The notes below the pieces were generated by a model. The model made no database searches. It worked only from the letters and a program-made list of their open reading frames with translations, and had not been told where the DNA came from. Shown here piece by piece: positions 35,171 to 43,541 of a stretch of 64,000 bases of DNA. Within the stretch, counting starts at the first letter, position 1, and each line of letters begins with the position of its first letter. The DNA comes from Acetispira formosa (nom. nud.) (GTDB lineage Bacteria > Desulfobacterota > Desulfarculia > Adiutricales > Adiutricaceae), in contig CP026657.1 of NCBI GenBank assembly GCA_023525915.1, forward strand, positions 620,001 through 684,000, in the 5' to 3' direction. The position numbers were made by a program, and so were the translations under genes.

Positions 35171-36571
35171 ATGGAAGAAATTAGAATATTATCCCCCACG
35201 GCCATTCTCGGCTACGGCTTTCCCGAAAGCTCGTTTCAGGCCGCATTGGCCAAGAACCCGCACGTCATCGCCGTTGACGCTGGTTCCACCGACCCCGGTC
35301 CGTATTATCTCGGCTCCGGCATCTCGTTTACCGACCGCGCGGCCGTCAAGCGCGATCTGGCCCTGATGATCCCGGCCGCCCTGGAGCGCAAGATTCCTGT
35401 GATCGTCGGCACGGCCGGCGGCTGCGGAGCTGACAGCCACCTTCAGTGGTGCATCGAGATCGTGCGCGAAATTTCCAAAGAGCAGGGCCTGACCTTCAAA
35501 ATGGCCACCATCAGCTCGGAAATCAAGCATGACGATGTGCTGAAAAACATGGCCGCCGGTAAGGTCAAACCTCTTCATCCGGCCCCGGAGCTGACCCGCG
35601 AACTGGTGGACCAGTCCACCTCCATCGTGGCCCAGATGGGTGTGGAACCCTTCATCAAAGCCCTGGATATGGGCGCGGAAGTCATTCTGGCCGGCCGCGC
35701 CTATGACCCGGCCGTCTTCGCCTCTCTGGCCGTTAAAGAGGGATTTGATCCGGGCCTGGCCATTCACATGGGCAAAATTCTGGAATGCGCGGCCATTGCC
35801 GCCACCCCCGGCAGCGGCAGCGACTGCATGTTCGGCACTTTAAGGAAAGACCACTTCATCCTGGAACCCCTGTCGCCGGAACGCAAGTGCACCACCCTGT
35901 CGGTGGCCGCGCACACGCTGTATGAGAAGACCAATCCCCTGATTCTCCCCGGCCCCGGCGGCGTTCTGGATCTGAACCAGACCACTTTCACCCAGGCCAC
36001 GGAAAATTCGGTTATGGTCAAGGGCAGCCGTTTTGTTCCTATCCCGGCCGATCAGAAATACACCATCAAGCTGGAAGGGGCCAGACGCGTCGGTTTCCGC
36101 ACCGTCTCCTTCGCGGCCACGGCCGATCCGATCATGATCCGCCAGATGGACAAGATCGTGGAGGGCGTGCGGGCCAGGGTTAAATCGAATTTCAACCATC
36201 TGGATGAAAAATCCTTCTTCCTGGATTTCAAGATCTATGGCCAGAAGGGCGTGATGAGCATGTTCAAGGGGCTGCCCCCGGCCAGCGAACACCAACCGGC
36301 GGAACTGGCCATCATCATCGAGGCCGTGGCCCCGACCCAGAGCGAGGCCAACACCATCTGCGGTTTTGCCCGTTCGACGATGCTCCATTACGGTTACGAG
36401 GGACGCATCTCCACGGCCGGAAACCTGGCTTTCCCCTTCTCGCCCTCTGATTTCAAGGCCGGGGAAGTTTATGAATTCAGCGTCTATCATCTGATGGATG
36501 TCGACGATCCCTGCCAGTACTTCCCTATCCAGATGAAGAACTGCGCTAAAGGAGAGTGCCATGAAATATAA
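35171..36571 (+). CDS. AtuA-like (DUF1446) protein in glutamate fermentation operon
   Basis: 466 residues. Resembles the acyclic-terpene-utilisation AtuA family: TAILGYGFPESSF near the start, GTAGGCGADSHL, ILAGRAYDPAVFA, and a C-terminal QSEANTICGFARSTMLHYGY. The biochemical role of this family is not firmly established. It begins three bases after mal and overlaps the DUF4387 gene by 11 bp, so the three are translationally coupled. Similar pairs accompany methylaspartate genes in clostridia, to my knowledge. A hydro-lyase, lyase or carrier-dependent step on a C5 dicarboxylate is conceivable. Function unknown. Confidence 0.85.
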   Translation: MEEIRILSPTAILGYGFPESSFQAALAKNPHVIAVDAGSTDPGPYYLGSGISFTDRAAVKRDLALMIPAALERKIPVIVGTAGGCGADSHLQWCIEIVREISKEQGLTFKMATISSEIKHDDVLKNMAAGKVKPLHPAPELTRELVDQSTSIVAQMGVEPFIKALDMGAEVILAGRAYDPAVFASLAVKEGFDPGLAIHMGKILECAAIAATPGSGSDCMFGTLRKDHFILEPLSPERKCTTLSVAAHTLYEKTNPLILPGPGGVLDLNQTTFTQATENSVMVKGSRFVPIPADQKYTIKLEGARRVGFRTVSFAATADPIMIRQMDKIVEGVRARVKSNFNHLDEKSFFLDFKIYGQKGVMSMFKGLPPASEHQPAELAIIIEAVAPTQSEANTICGFARSTMLHYGYEGRISTAGNLAFPFSPSDFKAGEVYEFSVYHLMDVDDPCQYFPIQMKNCAKGECHEI

Positions 36572-36878
36572 GCTGATCGAACTGGCCGACGTCATCAGAA
36601 GCAAGAACTCCGGGCCCTATGAAATAACGTTTGACATTATCTTCAAAGAAGAGACAATGTTTCAAAAGGCGGCGGCCTCCGGCGTTTTCAACAAAAAACT
36701 TTTTGCCGACCTCTATCACCTGAAAGAGGAAGATGTGATCAGCGTGGTCAATTTTCCTCCGGCCAAGGCTATCAAGGCTACCATCGTGCGGCCCATGGCT
36801 TCCGGCAACTTAGGTGAAGCCGACGTCTACGGCGCCCAGCAGCACGGCCCCATGCTGGGCATCGAGTTCGAAATGTAA
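36561..36878 (+). CDS. DUF4387 family protein, partner of the AtuA-like protein
   Basis: 105 residues. Family features: LIELADVIRSKNSGPYEITFDIIF at the start (in part), then FNKKLFADLYHLKEEDVISVV and GEADVYGAQQHGPMLG. DUF4387 resembles the small domain found at the C-terminus of some AtuA proteins, so the two genes may be one split enzyme. Overlaps the AtuA-like gene by 11 bp with GGAG upstream of its ATG. Confidence 0.85.
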   Translation: MKYKLIELADVIRSKNSGPYEITFDIIFKEETMFQKAAASGVFNKKLFADLYHLKEEDVISVVNFPPAKAIKATIVRPMASGNLGEADVYGAQQHGPMLGIEFEM

Positions 36879-37091
36879 CCGGCCGCGCTGTTTTAATTAT
36901 GGCGCTTTTCCACAAACTTGCGGGTCGTAGCCTGGCAAAAAACGTGTTCTTTGCCAGGCGAGCAACAGTTCGGGCTTAAAAATCAGTCCTGGCGCTCCGT
37001 CTCTCTGCCGTTCGACCCCTTGTATTGAGACATAGCGCCCCTTGACTGGCCCGCCATGCGCGGGCCAGTCTATTTGGCTAAGGAGATATCA
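36879..37091. repeat. GCAAAAAACGTG hairpin repeat, second copy
   Basis: A hairpin at 36930-36959 (GCCTGGCAAAAAACGTGTTC then TTTGCCAGGC) is preceded by AACTTGCGGGTCGTAG and followed by AAATCAGTCCTGGCGCTCCG TCTC. Blocks and order match 5084-5170. It lies inside the glutamate operon between the DUF4387 gene and the P-loop gene. Confidence 0.75.
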
Positions 37092-38045
37092 GTGGACGCC
37101 ATATCATTACAACACATTTATTCAGTCTATTTCGCTCCCCGCGGCCGTGAACGCCTTATGAGCCTTGGGGAACAGCTCGCCCACCTCCATCTCAGCTACA
37201 AAGACCGCCTCATCGCCATTATCGGCGATTCCGGCAGCGGCAAATCACTGATCATCAAGGGACTCTTCCCCGGCGTGGCCCTCTCCAATGATGACGACGT
37301 CATCTCCATGGACAAAGTCATGCAGGTGCGGCCGATGGATCTCGATCACGATTTCAGGACGGCCACCTATCACATCGATATGCGCTTCCAAATGGCTTTC
37401 ACCCAGATGTTTGAAATCGTCGATTTCGTCAAGGGAGCATTGGAGCACGGCCGCCGGGTGATTATCGAGCACTTCGACCTTCTCTACCCCTTTCTGAAAA
37501 TCAATGCCGATATCATCATCGGTATCGGTGAGGAAGTTGTCGTCACCCGCCCCACCCTCTTCGGCCCCCTGCCCAAGGACATTTACAACGTGGTCATCCC
37601 TTCGCTCTATAAACGGAGAATGGCTCACAGCGCCGAGGATCTGACCGCCTACGCGCTTCATAAAATCTATGACTTTCCCTTTCGAAAGTTTAAAAATGCC
37701 AACAGCGACATCCGGGGCGGCTTTGTGCTGAAATTTCCGGAGAAGCTGGAAGTGGATCTGCCCAAAGTGGAAGAGTGCGTTAAAGATCTGATTGCCCAAA
37801 ACCTGGATATAGGCTATTATGATGAAGATCACATCCAGATAGGCGACCATATCACCATCCCCTGTACGGGTCCGCGCATTCACGTTCGCAACACCGGGGA
37901 TATCGAGAACTACAGGCTTTGGCCGGAATTTGTTTTTGACAAAAGCACCGGCCGCCACGCCCTGGTGGGCATGGTCACCGGGCAGGACAATGACTACGAT
38001 AATTTCAACCAGATCAACCCCGAAATCAACAGCGGCGTTTTTTAA
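37092..38045 (+). CDS. P-loop protein with alanyl-tRNA-synthetase-type additional domain
   Basis: 317 residues. N-terminal segment, then Walker A GDSGSGKSLIIKGLFPG near residue 48, then IEHFDLLYPFLKI and a C-terminal part (HIQIGDHITIPCTGPRIHVRNTG, in part) like the second additional domain (SAD) associated with alanyl-tRNA synthetases and amino-acid-handling enzymes. The GTG start at 37092 has a perfect AAGGAG eight bases before; an ATG at 37056 does not. It sits between DUF4387 and the hydratase in the operon. It could be a kinase or a nucleotide-dependent chaperone; no function is proven. Confidence 0.7.
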   Translation: MDAISLQHIYSVYFAPRGRERLMSLGEQLAHLHLSYKDRLIAIIGDSGSGKSLIIKGLFPGVALSNDDDVISMDKVMQVRPMDLDHDFRTATYHIDMRFQMAFTQMFEIVDFVKGALEHGRRVIIEHFDLLYPFLKINADIIIGIGEEVVVTRPTLFGPLPKDIYNVVIPSLYKRRMAHSAEDLTAYALHKIYDFPFRKFKNANSDIRGGFVLKFPEKLEVDLPKVEECVKDLIAQNLDIGYYDEDHIQIGDHITIPCTGPRIHVRNTGDIENYRLWPEFVFDKSTGRHALVGMVTGQDNDYDNFNQINPEINSGVF

Positions 38046-38074
38046 AACGGACGCCTGAAGAAGCCAGGAAAATT

Positions 38075-38917
38075 ATGCGTGAAATATCATTTGATCAAAT
38101 ACGTGAGGCGATCAGCCAGATGTGCATCGAGGCCAACTGCCTGATCAGCGAAGACATCAGGTGCGCCCTGAAGAAAGCTGAACAGGCCGAAGAGAACCCC
38201 TTAGGCCGCGAAGTTCTGGGCACTCTTCTGGCCAACGCGGTGGTGGCCGAGGAAAAAATGATCCCCATCTGCCAGGATACCGGCATGACCGTGGTCTTTA
38301 TGGAAATTGGCCAGGAAGTGCACGTCACCGGCGGCTCAATCGCTGAGGCAGTCAACGCCGGTGTGGCCAAGGGCTATGAAGAGGGTTATTTGAGAAAATC
38401 GGTGGTGGCCGATCCCATTCGCCGTGAAAACACCAAAAACAACACCCCGGCCGTCATCCATTATAACATCGTGCCCGGCGACAAGCTCTCCATCACCGTC
38501 TCCCCCAAGGGCTTCGGCAGCGAGAACATGAGCGCCTTGAAAATGCTCAAACCTTCCCAGGGGCTCGAAGGCATGAAAAAATTCATCGTCGACACCGTCA
38601 TCGCGGGCGGCCCCAACCCCTGCCCCCCCATCATCGTGGGCGTGGGCGTGGGCGGCACCATGGAAAAAGCGGCCGTTATGGCCAAACAGAGTCTTCTGCG
38701 GCCGATTGGCGAAAAGAATACCGATCCCTTCTGGGGCTCTATTGAAGACGACCTTCTGGCCGAGATAAATAAGCTGAACATCGGCCCGGCCGGTTTCGGC
38801 GGCAAGACCACGGCCATGGCCGTCCATATCACGCCTTACGCCACCCATATCGCGGGCCTGCCGGTGGCGGTCAACATCGGCTGCCACGTAACCCGCCACG
38901 TCCATCGCGATCTGTGA
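38075..38917 (+). CDS. Class I fumarase-type hydratase alpha subunit (probable mesaconase)
   Basis: 280 residues. Fe-S hydro-lyase alpha subunit (TtdA/FumA N-terminal family): cluster cysteines in CQDTGMTVVF, GGPNPCPPIIVGVGVGGTMEKA and NIGCHVTRH. With the next gene it makes a heterodimer adding water to an unsaturated dicarboxylate. In this operon the natural substrate is mesaconate, giving (S)-citramalate; fumarate is also likely. Class I hydratases are oxygen-sensitive, consistent with an anaerobe. Confidence 0.92.
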   Translation: MREISFDQIREAISQMCIEANCLISEDIRCALKKAEQAEENPLGREVLGTLLANAVVAEEKMIPICQDTGMTVVFMEIGQEVHVTGGSIAEAVNAGVAKGYEEGYLRKSVVADPIRRENTKNNTPAVIHYNIVPGDKLSITVSPKGFGSENMSALKMLKPSQGLEGMKKFIVDTVIAGGPNPCPPIIVGVGVGGTMEKAAVMAKQSLLRPIGEKNTDPFWGSIEDDLLAEINKLNIGPAGFGGKTTAMAVHITPYATHIAGLPVAVNIGCHVTRHVHRDL

Positions 38918-38925
38918 GGTGAAAC

Positions 38926-39462
38926 ATGAGCGAAAAGAAAATCATCAAAACCCCATTGAGCGATGAAACAATGCGCGGTCTCCGGGCCGGAGAGATGGTC
39001 TACATCAGCGGCACGGTCTACACTGCCCGCGACGCGGCCCACAAGCGTTTGGTGGAAATGATCGAAAAGGGTGAACCCATGCCCTTTGATTTCGCCGGTC
39101 AGGTGGTCTACTACGCGGGCCCCTGCCCCAACAAGCCCGGTTTCGTGATCGGCTCCGTCGGCCCCACCACCAGCGGGCGCATGGACGCCTATACCCCGGC
39201 CCTGATTGATCGGGGTCTCAAAGCCATGATCGGCAAGGGTCTGCGTGATGAAACGGTAATTAAGGGCATAGTCGATAAAGGCGGGGTCTATTTTGCCGCC
39301 ATTGGCGGCGCGGCCGCCCTGATGAGTCAGTGCGTTAAGGAAGTGGAGATTATAGCCTTTGAAGATCTGGGCACCGAGGCTATCCGTAAACTTACCGTGG
39401 AAGAACTGCCGGTGGTGGTGGCCATTGATTCATTGGGCAACAACGTGTATCAGCACAACTAA
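38926..39462 (+). CDS. Class I fumarase-type hydratase beta subunit (probable mesaconase)
   Basis: 178 residues. Swivelling domain (TtdB/FumA C-terminal family): GEMVYISGTVYTARDAAHKR, YYAGPCPNKPGFVIGSVGPT and TSGRMDAYTP. GAGGTG precedes the ATG, eight bases after the alpha stop. It completes the active site with the alpha subunit. Last enzyme of the methylaspartate block before a repeat-rich gap. Confidence 0.92.
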   Translation: MSEKKIIKTPLSDETMRGLRAGEMVYISGTVYTARDAAHKRLVEMIEKGEPMPFDFAGQVVYYAGPCPNKPGFVIGSVGPTTSGRMDAYTPALIDRGLKAMIGKGLRDETVIKGIVDKGGVYFAAIGGAAALMSQCVKEVEIIAFEDLGTEAIRKLTVEELPVVVAIDSLGNNVYQHN

Positions 39463-39896
39463 TACGTTGTCAATATTGAATTTACCAAAAAAGCGGGTGA
39501 CCGCCGCCGGGCGAAATGTTTTGGCCCGGTTTCGTGACTAAAGCCCCCCGGAGCGAAACCGGGCCAAAACATTTCGCCCGGCGGCTGCCTGTTCGGCTTT
39601 CTTAAAGGCCGGAAAGCTTGCCTAGCTGAAGTGGGGGCCGGACAGCAATTTTAAGCCAACTCAGCCGCATATAACGGGGGTCGAGCCATGGATGGCGAGA
39701 CGGAGCGCCAGCGACTGGTTTTAAAGCCGATGTGGCAACTTGCGGAGCAAAAACCACGCTTTTTGCGTAGCTGTGAACTGCCGGTTCACGGAAATAGTGG
39801 AACTCTCAATAGTGGAATTCTTAGATGTGAGCGGCATTAGCCGCCTGGAGGGCGGCCCTGTCCGGGGCCGCCCAAAAATTGCGAGGTGTATGACAA
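39463..39896. repeat. Double-hairpin element copy 2 and mirrored hairpin repeat, upstream of gltS
   Basis: Hairpin A (39503-39585) has the same stem as copy 1 but its loop is flipped (TGACTAAAG). The linker is recognisable to about 39645, while hairpin B is lost. Near 39685-39770 are the blocks of the 5097/36930 family in reverse order (GAGACGGAGCGCCAGCGACT, then AACTTGCGGAGCAAAAACCA). The gltS promoter presumably lies after 39770, but no good match is evident. Confidence 0.75.
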
Positions 39897-41141
39897 ATGA
39901 ACTTTGAAATGATTGACGGAATCGCCACCCTGAAACTTGATCTGGTGGCGACCACAACCCTGGCGGCCCTCTTGTTGATGCTCGGTTACTTTCTGAAAAG
40001 AAAAATCGACTTTTTGGAAAAATTCTGTTTCCCGGTGCCGGTCATCGGCGGCTTTGTGTTTGCCATCTTCATTTGGATTTTCCGCATTACCGGAACCTTT
40101 CACATTTCCCTGGACACAACTCTCCAGACACCGTTCATGCTGGCCTTCTTCACCACCGTGGGTTTAGGCGGCAGCCTGGCCCTGATCAAACTCGGCGGCA
40201 AGAGCCTGATCATCTATCTGGTCTTCTGCTGGTTCCTAGCCGTTTTTCAGAACACCCTGGGTGTGGGGCTGGCCAAGATGCTTGATATCCATCCGGTGCT
40301 GGGCGTCATGGCCGGTTCGGTTTCTCTTGAAGGCGGCCACGGCGCGGCGGCCACTTTTGGCCCTGAGGCGGAAAAGCTGGGCGTTATGGGCGCGACGGCC
40401 GTGGCCATTGCCTCCGCCACCTTCGGCCTCATCGCCGGCAACCTCACCGGCGGCCCGCTGGCCCGTAAGCTGATTACCAAATACAATGTCGAGATCAAAA
40501 CCGCCGACACCGGCATGGGCGATTATGAAGCTCTGGTCAGTGAGGCCCAGGCCAAGGAAACCATAACCGCAAAAGGTTTCCTGTTCATGATGGCCGTTAT
40601 CGGCGTGATGATGGTCTTCGGCGTGTGGCTGTCCGGCTGGGTGAAAACTCTGGGCATCCCCAACTTCTTCCTGCCCGGCTATGTGGGGGCCATGTTCGGA
40701 GCCATCATACTCCGTAACATTAATGACAAGACCCACACCTTTGTGCTCAACAGCCGCATCATCGATCTGATGAGTGATGTTTCCATCGGCATGTTCCTGA
40801 GCATGGCCATGATGAACCTGAAGATATGGGAACTGGCCGATCTGGCTATTCCGTTGATCATTATTCTGGTTGTTCAGGTGGCCTGTCTGGTCGCGCTGGT
40901 CTATTTCGTGCTGTTCCGTCTTCTGGGCAAGGATTACGACGCGGCCGTAATGTGCGCCGGCGCCATGGGTCACGGCCTGGGCGCTACCCCCAACGCGGTG
41001 GCCAACATGGGTGCTGTTAGTGAACACTTCGGTCTCCGCAGCAACAAGGCTTTCCTTATCGTACCCCTTTGCGGCGCGGTGCTGATCGACCTGGTGGGCA
41101 TACCCTGCATCGTCTTCTTCATTGGCGCTTTCGCCGGCTGA
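39897..41141 (+). CDS. gltS: Sodium/glutamate symporter
   Basis: 414 residues with about ten membrane helices. GltS signatures: AGSVSLEGGHGAAATFGPEA and its pseudo-repeat MGHGLGATPNAVANMGAVSE, the two re-entrant loops that bind glutamate and sodium. It imports the substrate for the preceding pathway. GAGGTG lies before the ATG. Placement after the mesaconase genes with its own terminator suggests it belongs to the same functional locus, possibly with a separate promoter. Confidence 0.95.
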   Translation: MNFEMIDGIATLKLDLVATTTLAALLLMLGYFLKRKIDFLEKFCFPVPVIGGFVFAIFIWIFRITGTFHISLDTTLQTPFMLAFFTTVGLGGSLALIKLGGKSLIIYLVFCWFLAVFQNTLGVGLAKMLDIHPVLGVMAGSVSLEGGHGAAATFGPEAEKLGVMGATAVAIASATFGLIAGNLTGGPLARKLITKYNVEIKTADTGMGDYEALVSEAQAKETITAKGFLFMMAVIGVMMVFGVWLSGWVKTLGIPNFFLPGYVGAMFGAIILRNINDKTHTFVLNSRIIDLMSDVSIGMFLSMAMMNLKIWELADLAIPLIIILVVQVACLVALVYFVLFRLLGKDYDAAVMCAGAMGHGLGATPNAVANMGAVSEHFGLRSNKAFLIVPLCGAVLIDLVGIPCIVFFIGAFAG

Positions 41142-41197
41142 CCCTGAAGAAGCCTGACAATTTCAAGGATATTGCCAGGCCTATTAAAACAAACCTG

Positions 41198-41229
41198 GAA
41201 AGCCGGCCCCTTGGCCGGCTTTCCTTTCA
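41198..41229 (+). terminator. Terminator after gltS
   Basis: GGAAAGCCGGCC-cctt-GGCCGGCTTTCC followed by TTTCATTAA. Strong stem, modest T-run. Confidence 0.8.
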
Positions 41230-41255
41230 TTAACCTCTACGAAAGGCGTAATGTC

Positions 41256-41852
41256 ATGAAGCATACAATTCTGAAACCCGAAGATTATCGCAACATGCCC
41301 TGGAAAAACGGATTGGGCACAACGTGCGAAATCCTGCGGGAACCGGCCGACGATTCACAGCCATTTGATTGGCGCATTTCAGTGGCCGATATTAAAGAGA
41401 ATGGCCCCTTCTCCATTTTCTCCGGCTACACCAGAATCATCAACACTTTGGAAGGCAGCGGTATGCGCCTGATGGTCGACGGTGTGGACAGCGGTGATCT
41501 GAAGCAGTATGACCCTTTCGTATTCAGCGGCGACAGCCAGGTGGAAAGTGAACTGATCGACGGCACCATCCGCGATTTCAACCTGATTTACCGCGCCAGC
41601 GTCTGCAAAGGCCGTCTTCAGTGGCTGAACGTGAGCGGCCCGCGAGCTTTCTGCTCACAGGCCGACCATATAATTATTTACGCGGTGAAGGGAATAAAAG
41701 TGGCGGCCGCTGATTTTACAGCTCAACTGAATGACAACCACACTCTGCGTGTCGACAATGATGAAGCCGCGCTGACTGCTTTCAGGCTCACTCCTGCGCG
41801 CGGTGACGGCGACAGATTCTGCTGTCTGATTGAACTTTCAGCCGGATGCTGA
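41256..41852 (+). CDS. hutD: HutD family protein
   Basis: 198 residues. HutD/Ves family beta-barrel (cupin-like): NMPWKNGLGTTCEILREP, FDWRISVADIKENGPFS, and GYTRIINTLEGSGMRL. HutD proteins are linked to histidine utilisation and are suggested to bind formimidoylglutamate and limit the pathway. The ATG at 41256 follows AAAGG; the open frame upstream contains the gltS terminator. Its presence beside gltS, with ftcD and the cyclodeaminase 14 kb away, links histidine and glutamate catabolism here. Confidence 0.88.
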   Translation: MKHTILKPEDYRNMPWKNGLGTTCEILREPADDSQPFDWRISVADIKENGPFSIFSGYTRIINTLEGSGMRLMVDGVDSGDLKQYDPFVFSGDSQVESELIDGTIRDFNLIYRASVCKGRLQWLNVSGPRAFCSQADHIIIYAVKGIKVAAADFTAQLNDNHTLRVDNDEAALTAFRLTPARGDGDRFCCLIELSAGC

Positions 41853-41868
41853 GGCCTCTTCTCTGCTA

Positions 41869-43491
41869 TTACTCCAAAAAGCTCGACGGCGACTGGCTGT
41901 CGGGCTTTTCTAATACCGGTTTTTTCAAATCCAGTTCCACTCCCTTGGCCCTGGCTACAGCCTGATAGCTTCCTTCATTCAGCCGCAGGGCTTCCAGCGG
42001 TTTGGCGACGATAGCCGGTGCGGCTACCGGGCAATGGTATTCACAGAAGCCGCAGCCGTAACAACGCTCCGGCCGCACCACCGGCACCGGAATACCCGCC
42101 CTGCCTGGCAACACCTGAAGTTCAATAGCCCCATATGGACAGACCTCCTGGCAGATTACGCAACCGCATTTTCCAGCCCAGGCCAGACAGGTTTCCGGCA
42201 AAACCACGGCCGTGCCCATTTTAGCCCAGCGTTTTTCAGCCATGTTCAGCGGCGCTATGGCCCCGGTAGGGCAAACCTGCCCGCAGACATTGCAATCAGG
42301 TTCACAAGGGCCTTTGCGGGCCGCCAGATGGGGGGTGAACAGCCCGGCCAGGCCGGGCCAAACCGGCTGGAGCCCGTTGGTGGGACAGCCTTTCAGGCAT
42401 TCACCGCAACGGACGCATCTGGTCAAAAAATCTTTTTCCGGCAAAGCTCCCGGAGGCCGCACCAGTGCCTGAGGCGCGAAAGCCTCGGCGGCAAATTCAT
42501 CCACCGGAGCGGGCAGTAAATTAAAACCCTTCAGGTGAAGCCAGCCGACTCCCAGCCCCAGACCAGCCGCACCGATAAAGGCCCGCCTGGAAACATGCAG
42601 TTTTCCGGGAGGCGATTCAAGAATTTTAAATGGCAAGGGTGTGCTTTGCGGCCTAAAGCTCACCCCTCTGGCCGGACAAACGTCCACGCATTTCTGGCAG
42701 GTCAGGCAATCGCCGTGGCTGGCGCTCTGGCCGTCGGTACTGATGGCCCCGGCGGGGCACTCCCGCTGGCAGCGGCTACAGCTTACACACTGTTTGACTC
42801 TCCTTCGCCACAGCGGGCGGCGCGAGATTATGGCTAGAAGCGCACCAGCCGGACACAGGTTGCGGCACCAGAAGCGTGGCTGAAGCTTTTCCAGCAAAAA
42901 CAGCAGCAGAAAAAAAAGCCCCACAAAGATCACGCTCTCATAACCGCGTGGGGCGAAAGAAACGTATTGAAGGGCTTCGAGTTTATCCGCCGGCAAAAGA
43001 GGCAGAACATGGGACACAGCCATATCGGCCGACCATAGCCAGGCCGGATGCAGAATGATTACATAAAATCTGGTTATAAGGGGAATGGGAGCGGCCCAGA
43101 AGGAATAATCCAGACCAAGGGCGGCGGCGGCCAGAATGAAAGCCAGCAGCATGAATTTAATTTGGGCCGGCCAATGGCTTTTAACGGCGGCTGTTTGGCG
43201 GCGAAAGAAAATACCGGCCAAATCCAGGGTGGTGCCCATGGGGCAGAGCCAGCCGCAAAAAAAACGTCCAGCCGCCAGTGCGGAGGCCATGACAATAAGG
43301 CCGGGAATCAGTTTGGCAATAAACTCACGGGCGGCCAGAGGCACGGCCAGCGCAACCAGCGGATCGGATCGCAGAAACGCGTCTACCGGAAGTTCAGCTA
43401 GCGGCCATATAGCACGAGACAACAGCCAGATAAACAGGCCCAGCGTGGAAAGTTGAACCAGCCGCCTGAAAAGACTGAAATAACTCTTCAT
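41869..43491 (-). CDS. NapH-like membrane polyferredoxin fused to a NapG-like ferredoxin
   Basis: 540 residues. About five helices in the first 260 residues with FCGWLCPMG and further FWCRNLCPAGALL (NapH/YccM type), then two 4Fe-4S motifs (CVSCSRCQRECP, CLTCQKCVDVCP). An internal SRRAFIGAAGLG resembling a Tat signal follows, then four more cluster motifs (CVRCGECLKGCP, CNVCGQVCP, CGCVICQEVCP, CYGCGFCEYHCP). This layout suggests electron transfer from quinol or membrane partners to an exported enzyme. The ATG at 43491 has GGGGG upstream. No oxidoreductase gene lies alongside. Confidence 0.82.
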   Translation of the reverse strand: MKSYFSLFRRLVQLSTLGLFIWLLSRAIWPLAELPVDAFLRSDPLVALAVPLAAREFIAKLIPGLIVMASALAAGRFFCGWLCPMGTTLDLAGIFFRRQTAAVKSHWPAQIKFMLLAFILAAAALGLDYSFWAAPIPLITRFYVIILHPAWLWSADMAVSHVLPLLPADKLEALQYVSFAPRGYESVIFVGLFFLLLFLLEKLQPRFWCRNLCPAGALLAIISRRPLWRRRVKQCVSCSRCQRECPAGAISTDGQSASHGDCLTCQKCVDVCPARGVSFRPQSTPLPFKILESPPGKLHVSRRAFIGAAGLGLGVGWLHLKGFNLLPAPVDEFAAEAFAPQALVRPPGALPEKDFLTRCVRCGECLKGCPTNGLQPVWPGLAGLFTPHLAARKGPCEPDCNVCGQVCPTGAIAPLNMAEKRWAKMGTAVVLPETCLAWAGKCGCVICQEVCPYGAIELQVLPGRAGIPVPVVRPERCYGCGFCEYHCPVAAPAIVAKPLEALRLNEGSYQAVARAKGVELDLKKPVLEKPDSQSPSSFLE

Positions 43492-43541
43492 AATGCCCCC
43501 GAAAATTTCCGGCAAACAGCAAAGTAATCAGAGTACGCCGC

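Noticed and set aside
39710-39740. Possible second sigma-54 promoter before gltS (TGTGGCAACTTGCGG)
   Set aside because: The spacing between GG and GC is too short and the sequence belongs to the AACTTGCGG hairpin repeat.
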